A stretch of 64,000 bases of DNA from Chamaecyparis obtusa. Taxonomy: Eukaryota > Streptophyta > Pinopsida > Cupressales > Cupressaceae. The stretch spans positions 1 through 64,000 of the forward strand of contig BSBK01008429.1 in the NCBI GenBank assembly GCA_027943335.1, given 5' to 3'. Below are positions 37,191 through 50,175 of the stretch, piece by piece (the first letter of the stretch is position 1; every line of letters starts with the position of its first letter). Under the pieces are notes generated by a model that ran no database searches, was not told the origin of the DNA, and worked only from the letters and a program-made list of their open reading frames with translations. A program made the translations under genes and the position numbers.

Positions 37191-39848
37191 TGTTAGAATA
37201 ACTGAGAGGGGGGTGAATCAGTTAATCACTATCCCAATACAAAATGTATAATCCAAAAACAAATACTTCAACTTCTTCTACTCGGTAACTTAATACTTAA
37301 TCTATCTGTGCATTTACTGATTACCAATCTAAAACATATAGTAGTTACTGATCAAATCAAATATGTAACATGAAAATATGACATCAAACAAACATCACAA
37401 TCAACACATAACACAAGAGATTTAACGTGGAAACCCTGTGAAGGGAAAAATCACTTGGGACCAGCAACCCAAAAATATTCACTTTTTTGAAGTGAGGTCA
37501 GTGAAGACCCAACCCTGTTAAAGGTTACAAACACACTATTAGTTGTGACCTTATTAGAGGATTTTAGACCAACCGTTATCATCCAACCAGTAGTCACTCT
37601 AGGGTTGAGGGGATAACAATGTTCATTCTATGAATGATACATAATAAGACTTTCTTAGTCCACTCGGTTAAGAGATTTGACTGTGTACAATGGTTAAATA
37701 TGTAATAGTAGGTGATATGTCTTAATACAACTTCAATTGCAGATATACAGATCAATGTTAGGCTTATTCAATCCTTTGATCATTAAAAATTCTATTTCAA
37801 ATCAATTTTGTTAACTTACTGTCTGTTGGTAATTGCTCTTTGTCACTTGGTAATGCTCTGCAATAGGGTTCTCCTTAACATGTATGATGAGAATGCATGA
37901 AAACTTGTTCACACAATAGTTTTGTAGTTCTCTTTTCTTTTGGCATCATACTCACTTATGAAATCTCCAGTCTCTTATATATGTTAGGAATGAATGCTAA
38001 ATGTTTGGTAGCCATTCTGTAGTAGTTATTTTTGCATTCATGACTATGATTGTCATTAATGTCAACATAGTGATTTACCGAAGACTTGCAAAGAAGTAGA
38101 TAGAGTTTGGATTAGCGCATGTGGGTTATTGTAGTTGGAGCTATGTGACATTGAGGTTATAATCTTTGATACATTATATGTCTATGGTTAAGACCACAAA
38201 TATTAATTCATTTATTCGTTGAAGTTATCATCATTTTGGTGGAAGCAGTATTTAGGCAGTGTTCCTAAGTAGCGGTTTGTGGAAATCGGATGATATCTCC
38301 TAATTGGGATGGAATCTAGTTTTGTGCAGTTAAAAGAAAGTTGAAGACACATTGATAGTGATGTGGATGATAGTGCAAACTTTGAGGTCACACGAGTGAA
38401 TATTTATTGTATTTGGAAGCCGACAGTTTTGTGTAATTTTGGTGTAGCGTGTGGAAACTTTTATATTGTAATTGTATGCCGACTCATTTGTAATTATTTG
38501 AGTGTGGTATAAAGGAAGGAATTTTTTCCTTATTGTGATGGGATTTTAATAGTTGTGATATGAAATTGTGAAAGTTGTGATGTGAATGTATGCATGAAGT
38601 GAAGAAAAGAGCTAATTCAGTGATGAAGGAAGACTTGTGAAGTATAGAGATCTAGATTTGTGATCTTGTGTAGCAGAGAGTGTGGTTTTGGCATAGTGTA
38701 AAGGAGGTAACATATTTCATATTATTCTATTGAATAATCTTAAGATCTGTTGGACAATGAGTTCAAAAATCTTGCCTTGAAGTTGTTTGGGCAGTGGGTC
38801 CTTCTGTCTTCCATAACTCCTAACAGGGTTAGACTCTTTAACAGGGATTCATATGTACTGAATGTATTTCATAAGACTCCTAACAAATTATATCCTTTCG
38901 TAAGGAATATTCATATTAGTGCATCTTTTGTGGGCATCATTCCCACCGGGGTTTATTCTTTGATCAAGAGGTTCCCTTGTCAACATATTTTGTGTCATTA
39001 TGTTATTGTGTATGAATATCTTTCTATGGTTGGTAATTATATTTCTTCTATGGTTTAATGTTTTTGAAGATGATAAAAGTTATAATTATCTAATAACTGA
39101 TTCAACCCCCCCCCCCTCTTAGTTATCTTGGTGGATTTTACTTTCTAACAATATAGACATGTAAAACATTTTCTTCTGCTCCATCAAATTTTTCTGCTTA
39201 ATCACATCCACTAATTTTTCCACTTAAGCATACCTCAGCACTTGTGTCAATAACACATTTGATTCCAATCCATTAGATCCTTCCTAAATTTTGTTAGCCA
39301 TCGATCATCATAACAAACTTTATCTATTACCTCGAAATCATACACTTTCCAGCTCATCAATTCTTATCGGCTAAACTAATCATTTAATTATTTTTTCCTA
39401 CTTGGTTAACAAAGAAATGCATCGGTGAACACAATCTCAGTTTATACTATGCTCAATATACACTACACTCTATCGGTGTATACTGAAATGCTTCATTAAC
39501 TTACAACACTGCTTTGTGTCTTTCAGCTCTTTTCCTCATCATAGATGAATGCAACATAATCAAGTCAATATCATAAGGTCATAAACTCATCAACAAGTTA
39601 CTCAATGTATTCTTTATCCTCATCTGTCATATCCATCTTTCTCATGTAGATATTTATGTTCTTCATCTTTTTTACTCCTTTTCTATAGATGTTTTGATAT
39701 AGTAACTTACAAGATAAGTACTGTCAAACTAGTTGACATCAATGATAAAATAATACTGATTTAATCATATTACATATCTAATCAATCAGTTCAGTGATCT
39801 TAAATCACAGATTCTTTAGTTAGGTTCTAAATCATTTGTAGTTTATCA
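37191..39848 (-). repeat. 3' LTR of element D, interrupted by F
   Basis: Pieces 37191-37981 and 39156-39848, with the duplicated atata counted once. Outer end TGTTAGAATAAC on the plus strand; inner end tttatca, next to the polypurine tract at 39849-39862. Confidence 0.9.
37982..39150 (+). mobile_element. Element F: solo LTR inside D's 3' LTR
   Basis: 1169 bp with ends TGTTAG and CTAACA and a perfect 5-bp duplication atata (37977-37981, 39151-39155). The duplication site aligns with an uninterrupted stretch of D's other LTR (near 57600). TATA-like tataaag at 38508-38514 and a C-run near the right end set the plus orientation. No internal region or primer site is present, so it arose by LTR-LTR recombination. 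Probably copia type from its end structure. Confidence 0.88.
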
Positions 39849-40346
39849 ATCTCTCCCTTTGGCATTGATGGTAACTCAAGTAATATGAAATACACCATAC
39901 ACATACCAAACATGTATTCTACAACTCTGTGAACAAATGTTGTAGAAGATCTCCCTAGCTTAATATGTTTAATCACTACATTACTCAATAGCATTACAAA
40001 ATATAGCTTTGTCAATCTGTAGATAAGATCTTTTCACCTCTTGGATTCCTTCTTCTATTCTCAGTAACTGATCTTCAATGCTCTCCCTTTCTTCAATTTT
40101 TCTCTCACTTAGATAGTTCTCATTGGTGCATATTGTTTCATATTGTTTATCTCTCCCTTTGACAACAATGCCAAAGAAACAAATAAACATACAGCTCTAT
40201 AGTAGCCAAGTAACTCTCTGTTGTCCAATGCATTCTTTATATCTCTATATATTGATATCCCAATCTGTTCCAGTACTTTTCACAGCTTTAGACATGATCC
40301 AAAGTGTGAACTATGTTGTGTCAACATGAATGATCTTTTGATAAGA
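39849..40346 (-). other. Element D post-pol region with two polypurine-type tracts
   Basis: Minus-strand 'gccaaagggagagat' adjoins the LTR (39849-39863). A second 'gtcaaagggagagata' lies near 40148-40163. This mirrors element C. Confidence 0.75.
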
Positions 40347-42165
40347 TTAGGCTGATGCAACATCTAGATCACAGTAGTGACCGATAGATAGGGGACGAAC
40401 CCCAAGTCTAGTCCTTAGATATTCAAATGTATCCTTTGGCAGAGGCTTTGTATATATGTCTGCAAGTTGCTCTTTAGATGTAACAAATTCTAACTTCACT
40501 TTCTTCTCCTATACTTGTTCTCTTAAGTAGTGATACTTAATTGATATGTGCTTTGTCTTAGAGTGCATCAATGGATTCTTTGAAATATTTATTGCACTTG
40601 TGTTATCATAGTATATAATCATCAGGTCAGTGATTACCTCATTCATTCCTTCTAACACTTGCTTAATATATGTAGCAGTAACAACATCCTCTGCTTCTAT
40701 TGTAGACTAAGAAATGCAAGCCTACTTTTTACTTGTCCAGGTTACAAGTCTTTCACCAAAGAAAAATGCTCCTCCGGTGGTGCTTTTTCTTTCATCCACA
40801 TTTCCAGCCCAATCAGCATTGGTGTATACCTTTAGTTCAAACTTGCCTTCCTTAGGATACCATAATCTATAATCCTCTATTTTCTTCAGGTATCTTAAGA
40901 TTGTTTCAGTAGAAATCATGTGTGATTCTCTAGGATTAACAAAAAATATAACAACTATTCCAACAACATGTGCTATATCTGGTCTACTATGAACTACATA
41001 CATTAACTTACCAATCATGGATCGGTAAAGTGTCTAATTTACCTCTATAGTTTCATCTTCTTTTGTCAATTTACATCTGGTATCCATCAGTGTTCCCATA
41101 GGTTTAGCATCTTCCTCACCAAATGTCTTCAATACTTCCTCTATGTATTTAGATTGTGTGATGAATATCTCATCACTCTACTGAATCACTTGTAGGCCTA
41201 GAAAGAATTTAATCTCTCCAAACATAGCCATTTCAAATTCTTGTCTTATTTCATTAGCAAAGGCTTTACATATGTGATCTTGACCTTCAAAAATAATATC
41301 ATCCACAAATATCTTAGCAATAAGAATAGTATCATCAGTATCTCCTTTCATATACAAATTGTTTTTCTCACTTGTTCTTACAAATCCTATACTTAACAAA
41401 TAAGTATGTAACCTTTCATACCAGGATCTCAGTGCTTCCTTCAAACCATATAAAGCTTTATATAATATACATACCATTTCTCTATTTTATGGATCAATGA
41501 ACCCTTCAGGTTGTTCTATGTAGACTTCTTCTTGAAGTATTCCATTCAAAAATGCTGACTTGACATCCATTTGATAAAATTTGAATTTCTTGTGTGCAGC
41601 ATATGCAAGTAGCATTCTAAAACCTTCCAATCTAGCAATAGGTGTGAATGTTTCACCATAATCAATTCCTTCCTCCTGTGCATATCCTTTGTATACCAAT
41701 CTAGCTTTATTTCTTGTTACTTCTTCATTCTCATCCCGCTTGTTTTTGAATATCCACTTAGTACCGATAATATTCTTATCTTTAGGTCAAGGTACTAAGG
41801 TCCAAGTTTTTTTCTTCTCTATGTGTTCTATTTTCTCTTTCATTATATTAACCCAATCATCATTCTCTAATGCAACTTTTACATTCTTTGGTTCAAATTC
41901 ACAAACTAGACATGTACCTTGTCTTACTTTCCTCCTTGTTTGCATGTCATCTTGTCTGTCTCCAATAATCTGTGTCTCAGGGTGATGTCTCTTGAAAAAA
42001 AACTTTCCATACTTTATTTCTTCTTTCTTATTCATCCTATGCAGGTTTAGTTGCTTGCTCGGTAGGGCCATCCTACTCATCAGTTTCTCTTTCATGTTGT
42101 TTGGTATTATTTTCCTGCTAACTGGTTATCACACGCTGCAGCTTCGGTAGATACTTGAGTTGTTC

Positions 42166-45100
42166 TGTTGGCTCTTTTCCTTGCAGGACCAAGCTTTAAT
42201 CAAATAGTTGGGCTTGAAACATAGGCTAGGCACTCAAGCTTGACAAGAAAAACAAACCAATTGATGAGGATAGAGAGAAATCCTCCTTCTTCTTTGAGCT
42301 CCACATCACTCAGGCAGGTATTGCCTTATCTGCACATTCAAGACACCTCATGAAAAACCAAAGGCCTACAGGTAGATTAATGTGGAATAGCAATCAATCT
42401 CCTATAGGTATCCTATACCCCAATGATAGAAAGTCTCATGCAATAGCCCTACTTGCATGGAATGAGACTAAAAGCTAGAAATCTATCCTAACAACATGAA
42501 AGGGAAAGGGTGGGACTGAATGGAAATGATTTGAATGGATAGAAGGGACCCCTAAGATACCCTAAGTCTCACATAGACCAATGCCTTATCCAATGGGCCA
42601 CAGAGTCAAATACAATATTGCAAGGGATAGCTATGAAACAAGAAAATAATAGATTCAATGCGTTGATGCCTGACATCAATCACACACCATGACCAAACCT
42701 CAACTTAGTACCCACCTATGCATTCAAATATGTTATTATCCATCAAAAGATTTTGACCCTCCCCTTAGAAGAGACCTATGAATAGATAATACATTAACAA
42801 GCATCCACTAGAAGACAAACATGAAATATCCTTGACACCTCAGCTCATACATACATGAACACCAACTCTGAACCAATTATCCCTGCAAAGACAACTCCAC
42901 TTGCAAACACTTAGGCAATGCAAATAGACAAATCAAACACCCTTGATGTATGATTAATGGACTCAGAATACAAATGGAGATACTTCGGTAACAGTAAGAA
43001 TATATTCACTTCTCATACATAAGACAAATTTGTTACAATATGTATTGTATTCTTTGAACCAACAAGAAAAAGAAGAACACTCTATATGTAGAGAGAAGGA
43101 GAAAATATATAGGAAAAGGACCCTTCACATGGAACCAATTCTCCTAAAAATTTTGCAGAAGAAGGAACCCTTACAAAGTTAAACCACCTGCAATTTATAC
43201 CACTAGCTGCCTTGGAATTCTCAGAGAGAATGCAACAAGCTACGGATAGCTAGGGCTAGGGTTTCAACTACCCAACCAACCAAAAGAATACATCAGAATT
43301 TACTACAGAGGTAGGAAACCAAGTAATCTCAGAGAAACAGATTGAAGAAGATCTCCAATCATGATAATTCTCAGAACAGAGCATAGAAGATCACAAATCT
43401 ATCAAGAGAGAAAATCAAATCAACTACCCTGAAATCACACCTCGAGCCAAGAAAAACTATCCTCCTCCACATGGCACAAATCCTTGCAATCACTCATAGC
43501 ACCCTGGACCACAACTAGCAAGGAGGAGTAGATCAATCTCACCAACTCTGGCCCCCTCTATCATCAATTTTAGTCCTTACTGGTCGCTGGAAACATCTTT
43601 GAGATTTAAATTTGAAAATCAACGGTTACTTCTTGGTGCCAACAGCGAATTGACGGTCTTGATTTGGTCAGAGATTGGAAATTAAGTCCTGACTGTAGAT
43701 CTCTCTACCTTTCCCAGGCTTCAGATCCTCTAACTCATCAAACACCTCAGGTTTCATTCTGCGAACTAGCGACAAGGCAATATCCAAGTCATGGAATGAA
43801 AATCTTAACTCCAGTTATACTCAGCGACCACATGACTGCACATGCTGAAAATGCCACTTTAAGTCATCTGGAAAACTGGCGACAAAGGAACTTTCACCAA
43901 TTCATGGAAAACACCCTACCTCCGCTAAAAACTCTAGGGACCCCGCGACCACTCATTGCCAACTTGCCAGACCAACTAGCGAACCGCCAAATCATCTCAT
44001 GAACTAGTGACAAGAAGGAATTCATTGGCACTGCTAGACCTTATCCACTTTGCCAAACCTCAGACCCCACCATTAACTCTACAACTGTGACACCTGAGAC
44101 TTGGGCTCGCCATACGCCACATGTCATGCCATCACTCGCTGCAACCGCTGAGTCACCTTTGCCACAGGACCTACTTTTACAAGCCTTCAAAATCAAATGG
44201 TGAGCACATGATCAAAAGGGGTCTAACACCTCACATGAGATCATGTGCCAACCACTAGATTTTCCATGCCATCCACTCTACATAATCACTCGGGCCCACT
44301 GCAAACAAAACCCTCAACATCAAATCAGATGGTGGGCGCATGATCGCAAGGGGAAAGAATATTCTTTGTGGTCACATGCCGACCATAGATTGAAGTCATT
44401 AACACAAGCCCCACTAACATACTGCCACATCACCACATGGACCAACTAGAAGATGCCACATCACCACCTTTTAAAACATGAAAAACCTAGGTCGACCATT
44501 CTGCAATCACGTGACTACAAGAAACTAACCACCAGCCAAGTCACCAGATGCTAGCTGATAACCACCAGGAATGAAATGATCATGCAACTACACAGTCACC
44601 AGGTCATGAGATGCCAGCTACTTAACCACCAGAATCAAGAGATCAATAGATAACTGCTAGTCGCCAGGTCACTAGAAGGAAAACTAATTGCCAAGCAGCT
44701 GAAAACCATGAAGAACTAGGACCACGTGGACAGGTGGCAAGGGTCGCATGATCGCATGTTAGAAAAGTATGACATGTGGCCATGCGAAAACCAATCAGGA
44801 AGAGCCCTCGAAGGCCCAGGCCCACCGTCCATCACACTTGCGCACTTAAGGAAATTCGATAGACAAGGAATTGGGAGGTCAAAAACACAAAGTTTTCACA
44901 ATAGAAAAGGATCAAAAACACAGAAGGTTTTCAACATTGACACAAAGGAAAACAAAGGTGTGAAAACATCAAGAATTTATGCAGGGAAAAAAGGTTGAAA
45001 ACAACGTAGATTTTCAAAAACATAGTGGGTTTTCGACACTAAGGTAGATTTTTAAAAATGTTTCCTGCAGATCTTAGAACTAGAATCTCTCTAGATTTTT

Positions 45101-45234
45101 TGATTTAGGAGGTGCAATTTGGAGCAGGGCTTGGTGACACAGTGAAGAACATAGGGCAGGAAGCAAAAATAAAGCTTACAGAGAAAATAGGCTATTTTCA
45201 TAAGATTTTGCTATGATAGAAAAATGGCCTAACA
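42166..45234 (-). repeat. 3' LTR of element L
   Basis: 3069 bp, aligned along its length with 47104-50175. No obvious polypurine tract lies beside it inside the element. Confidence 0.92.
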
Positions 45235-45428
45235 GTGGCTCTAGTTGGGGATGCATGGCTCTTGCAGGCATGTCAAGAATTCAGATCTCTGAGAAAGCAG
45301 ACCACCAACTGGACAAAAATGTAGGGACCTCAAAAAAAATGCAGGGAACAAGAAAGCACACAACAGGAAGGGGAAAGATACTTACAAAATGTACATTTTA
45401 TACAAAAATCTATAGCAACAAACAATAG

Positions 45429-46490
45429 TTAGTTCTTGCCTCTGTCAAAAACTTGATTTTCATTCCTTCCTTCATGTTGCACATTAGAAATTTTGTTTTC
45501 ATATGTCTCCATAGGCCTGACAACCTGTTCAACCAACATATCAGGAAGAACAAAGTAGCTTTCTTCATAGTGCATGTAAAATTTTTTGGCACTCTCTTCA
45601 TCCTGCTCACCATGAGAGTATGATTTAGCATGCCAATGGTCAGCACCTCTATACTGAAATTGATCTTCACCTGCTGACTCATGCATGCTATCAACTAGAA
45701 ACACAAAAGCCTCATACTCTGCCTGCAGAAAGACCTCATCTAGATCTTGTCTTTGCATTTCCACAGGTGTAACCGGCTGGACCTCAAAAGAATAGTCAGA
45801 TTGATACCCATAGATGGAGAATGAACACCCCAATTCAAATGGATCTGAGACCTCCACATGTTCCTCAAACAAAGGATTGACAACTTCATGCAATACACCT
45901 TGTTGAACATCATGACAAAAAATGGGCTGAGAATCAAATTCTTCATTATATAAAGCATTAGAAAACACTTTAAAATCAACAATCATCTCAACCTCATGGA
46001 GACTCACAACACACGAAGAAAAATCAGACTCACATGAAGATTCATTGATATCATACTCAATTATTTTTTCTTTATCTTCATACCCTGAGGATGAATCATC
46101 ATCAGCATCTTCACTATCCAAAGAATGTTCACTTCCATTGTCACTTTTCTCTTCCCATGTTGCATCTGACTCATAAGAAGACACCACACCTTCACTATCT
46201 TCATCACTCTCAACATCAGAACTTAAGGACATGACCCTAAGTGCATCCTCAAGCTCAAGGTTGTCATTACCAAGTATCCAATCCCTGACACATATGTAAT
46301 GCTCTTCCCACAAAGTATCTGACCAACTGGTTGACTCAGGAAAATAAAGCTCTAGGAATAAACCAATGAACTCAGATTTAGGAAACTCAACATCCTCAGG
46401 AAGCTCATCATACACCTCAAAAAATCTATCATAGAATAGAGATATGGATAGATCCTTTCTATATCCTACCTTCAACCTTACCAATTTCAT
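45429..46490 (-). CDS. Acidic 353-residue protein of unknown function, the only ORF of element L
   Basis: Uninterrupted frame from ATG at 46490 (MKLVRLKVGYRKDL) to stop at 45429. The N-terminal third (DRFFEVYDELPEDVEFP, FLELYFPESTSWSD) looks folded, with aromatic and hydrophobic residues. Residues about 90-150 are rich in Asp, Glu and Ser, and the rest is also acidic. The tail turns more neutral (NENQVFDRGKN). No zinc knuckle, protease, RT, transmembrane segment or signal peptide is visible. It stays open although its LTRs have diverged and every other TE gene here except the 249-codon D gag frame is broken. Ogre/Tat elements are known to carry an extra ORF before gag; this could be such a protein, but that is inference. 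Confidence 0.7.
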   Translation of the reverse strand: MKLVRLKVGYRKDLSISLFYDRFFEVYDELPEDVEFPKSEFIGLFLELYFPESTSWSDTLWEEHYICVRDWILGNDNLELEDALRVMSLSSDVESDEDSEGVVSSYESDATWEEKSDNGSEHSLDSEDADDDSSSGYEDKEKIIEYDINESSCESDFSSCVVSLHEVEMIVDFKVFSNALYNEEFDSQPIFCHDVQQGVLHEVVNPLFEEHVEVSDPFELGCSFSIYGYQSDYSFEVQPVTPVEMQRQDLDEVFLQAEYEAFVFLVDSMHESAGEDQFQYRGADHWHAKSYSHGEQDEESAKKFYMHYEESYFVLPDMLVEQVVRPMETYENKISNVQHEGRNENQVFDRGKN

Positions 46491-47103
46491 ACAATCTCTA
46501 AGGATGCCTTATTCTAATAATGCAATCTCATTATTCATCCTATCCATTACAACCAATGTAATACTTCCATCAAATTCTACCAAACTGCAGCTGAGAACTT
46601 GAAGTATGCTAACCTCTAATCACACCTTACTCCCTTCTTTGTGCTTGACCACTTAATAAGGAGACATTTAAAACTTGAAAAATACTTGAGAATTCTGCAA
46701 CAAGAACCTTTCTTGTTGATTGGAAGGCTCTAGAGCTCACCATTCATCTCCATCAAGTTTTTTCTTTGTAGAGTCACCACCTCCCTGAAGAGGAAAGAAT
46801 ATTCTTTGTTTCTGCTCCCAACCAATACAAAACTACACTAGGTAACATGCATTGTCTATTAGGAAACACACTGATCAAACAAAGAACTTAGAGTCACCAC
46901 TCAACACTTAGTGAGAAGATATAGTTAATGCCTTTTGTTTATCTGACTCTGTTCTAGACTCTCCCCAGCAGAGTCACCACTTGTTGGTGACTCGGATGGA
47001 CCAAACCAATTTGGTCAAAAGATATGATATTGTAAAATTTATTACCATAACTAGAGCTCCTTAATAGGTTTTCTTTATGTTCTCCCCAGTAGAGTCACCA
47101 TTT
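46491..47103 (-). other. Element L 5' leader with primer site and repeated primer-site cores
   Basis: The minus-strand primer site TGGTGACTCTACTGGGGA is at 47083-47100, three bases from the LTR. The core gagtcacca recurs on the plus strand at 46771, 46891 and 46971. The 46971 copy has a fuller primer-type sequence and forms an 8-bp inverted repeat with 46986-46993. A TGGTGACTCTGCTGGGGA-type site is known from Tat/Ogre-like gypsy elements, so L is probably gypsy-related. Confidence 0.75.
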
Positions 47104-50100
47104 TGTTGTCTCTTTTCCTTGTAGGACCAAGCTTAAATCAAATAGTTGGGCTTGAAACATAGGCTAGGCACTCAAGCTTGATAAGAAAAACAAACCAATT
47201 GATAAGGATAGAGAGAAATCCTCCTTCTTCTTTGAGCTCCACATCACTCAGGCAGGTATTGCCTTATCTGCACATTCAAGACACCTCATGAAAAACTAAA
47301 AGCCTGCAGATAGATTAATGTGAAATAGCAATCAATCTCCTATAGATATCCTATACCCCAATGATAGAAAGTCTCATGCAATAGCCCTACTTGCATGGAA
47401 TGAGACTGAAAGCTAGAAACCTATCCTAACAACATGAAAGGGAAAGGGTGGGACTGAATGAAAATGATTTGAATGGATATAAGGGACCCTTGAGATACCC
47501 TAAGTCTCACATAGACCAGTGCCTTATCCAATGGGCCATAGAGTCAAATACAATATTGCAATGGATAGCTATGAAATAAGAAAACAATAGATTCAATGCA
47601 TTGATGCCTGACATCAATCACACACCATGACCAAACCTTAACTTAGTACCCACCTGTACATTCAAATATGTTATTATCCATCAAAGGATTTTGACCCTCC
47701 CCTTAGAAGAGACCTATAAATAGATAATACATTAACCAGCATCCACTGGAAGACAAGCATGAAATATCCTTGACACCTCAGCTCATACATACATGAAAAC
47801 CAACTCTGAACCAGTTATCCCTGCGAAGACAACTCCACTTGCAAACACTTAGGCAATGCAAATAGACAAATCAAACACCCTTGATGTATGATTAATGGAC
47901 TTAGAATTCAAATGGAGATAGCTCGGTAACAGTAAGAATATATTCACTTCTCATACATAAGACAAATCTATTACAATATGTATTGTATTCTCTGAACCAA
48001 CAAGAAAAAGAAGAACACTCTATATGCAGAGAGAAGGAGAAAATCTACAGAAAAAATGACCCTTCACATGGAACCAATTCTCCTCAAAAATTTGTAGAAG
48101 AAGGAACCCTTACAAAGTCGAACCACCTACAATTTACACCACTAGCTGCCTTGAAATTCTCAGAGAGAATGCAATAAGCTACGGATAGCTAGGGCTAGGG
48201 TTTCAACTACCCAAACAACCAAAAGAATACATTAGAATTTACTACAGGGGTAGGAAACCATGTAATCTCAGAGAAACAGATCGAAGAAGATCTCCAATCA
48301 TGATAATTCTCAGAACACAGCAAGAAGATCACAAATCTGTCAAGAGAGCAAATCAAATTAACCACCCTAAAATCATGCCTCAAGCCAAGAAAAACTATCC
48401 TCCTCCACACGACACAAATCCCTACAATCACTCATGGCACCCTGGACCACAACTGGCAAGGAGGAGCACATCAATCTCACTGAATCTGGCCCCCTCTATC
48501 ATCAATTTTAGTCCTTACTAGTCACTGGAAACATCTTTGAGCTTCAAATTTGAAAACTAACGGTTACTTCTTGGTGCCAATAGTGAATTGGTGGTCCTAA
48601 TTCGATTGGAGATCGATAATTAAGTCCTGACCATAGATCTCTCTACCTTTCTCATGCTTCAGATCCTCTAACTCATCAAGCACCTTGGGTTTCATTCTGC
48701 GAACTGGCGACAAGGCAATATCCCAGTCATGGAATGAAAATCTTAACTCTAGTTATACTTAGTGACCACATGACTGGACGTGCTGAAAATGCCACTTTAA
48801 GTCATCTGGTGAACTGGCGACAAAGCAACTTTTTCCAATTCATGGAAAACACCCTGCCTCCGCTAAAAACTCTAGTGACCTTGCGACCACTCATCGCCAA
48901 GTTGCCAGACCAACTAGCGAACTGCCAAATCATCTCGTGAACCAGTGACAAGAAGGAATTTATCGGCACCGCCAAAACTTATCCACTTCGCCAAACCTCA
49001 GACCCGACCATTAACTCCTCAACTGTGACACTTGAGACCTAGGCCCACCATATGCCACATGTCACGCCATCACTCGCTGCAACCACCGAGTCACCTCTGC
49101 CACAGGACCCACTTTTACAAGCCTTCAAAATTGAATGACAAGTGCATGATCACAAGGGGTCTAACACCTCCCATAAGATCATGCACCAACCACTAGATCT
49201 ACCATGCCATCCACTCCATAGAATCACTCGGGCCCACTGCAAACAAAACTCTCGGCATCAAATCAGATGGTTGGAGCATGATCGCAAGGGGAAAGAATAT
49301 TTTTTGTGATCCCACACCGACCGTAGATTGAAGTCATTAACAGAAACCCCACTGACATACTACTACATCACCACATAGACCAACTAGAAGATGCCACATC
49401 ACCACCTTTTAAAACATGAAAAACCTAGGTCCACCATTCTGCGATCACGCGACTACGGAAAACTAACTGCCAGCCAAGTCGCCAGATGCTAGCTGATAAT
49501 CACCAGGAATGAAATGATCACGTGACTACACAGTCGCCAGGTCTTGAGATGCCAGCCGCTTAACCACCAAAATTAGGAGATCAATAGATAACTGCTAGTC
49601 GCCAGGTCACCAGAAGGAAAACTAACCACTAGGCAACCGAAAACCATGAAGAATCGAGACCACGTGGATAGGTGGCAGGTGGTCGCATGATCACATGTCA
49701 GAAAATTCTTACATGTGGCCATGTGATAGCCAATTAGGAAGAGCCCTCGAAGGCCCGGGCCCACCATCCATCACACTTGCGCACTTAAGGAAAGCCGACA
49801 GATAGGGAACTGGGAGGTCAAAAACACACAAAGTTTTTACAATAGCAAATGATCAAAAACACACAAGGTTTTCGACATTGACACAAAGGAAAACAAAGGT
49901 ACAAAAACATAAAGGATTTATGCAGGGCAAAAAGGTCAAAAACAATGTGGATTTTCAAAAACATAGTGGGTTTTCGACACTGAGACAGATTTTTAAAAAT
50001 GTTTCCTGCAGACCTTAGAACTTGAATCTATCTGGATTTTTTGATTTAGGAGGTGCAATTTGGACCAGGGCTTGGTGACATAGTGAAGAAAATAGGGCAG

Positions 50101-50175
50101 GAGGCAAAAACAAAGGTTGCAGAGAAAATAGGCCATTTTCATAAGATTTTACTATGACAGAAAAATGGCCTAACA
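47104..50175 (-). repeat. 5' LTR of element L
   Basis: 3072 bp, pair of 42166-45234. No coding frame of interest; short ORFs in it are incidental. Confidence 0.92.

Larger units (their letters stand above)
42166..50175 (-). mobile_element. Element L: 8-kb non-autonomous LTR element with one intact ORF
   Basis: Perfect 5-bp duplication tgttc (42161-42165, 50176-50180); ends TGTTG and CTAACA. LTRs of 3069 and 3072 bp make up most of its length. The 1.87-kb interior contains a single 353-codon minus-strand ORF and a leader with a primer site, but no gag, protease, RT or integrase. Orientation comes from the primer site next to the right LTR. A short sample of the two LTRs showed about 6 differences in 120 bases. 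It resembles large retrotransposon derivatives (LARDs), which rely on a partner for movement. Confidence 0.9.

Noticed and set aside
43664..44002. 112-codon frame in the L LTR
   Set aside because: Lies within an LTR, and its other copy (48734-48940) is not conserved as a frame.
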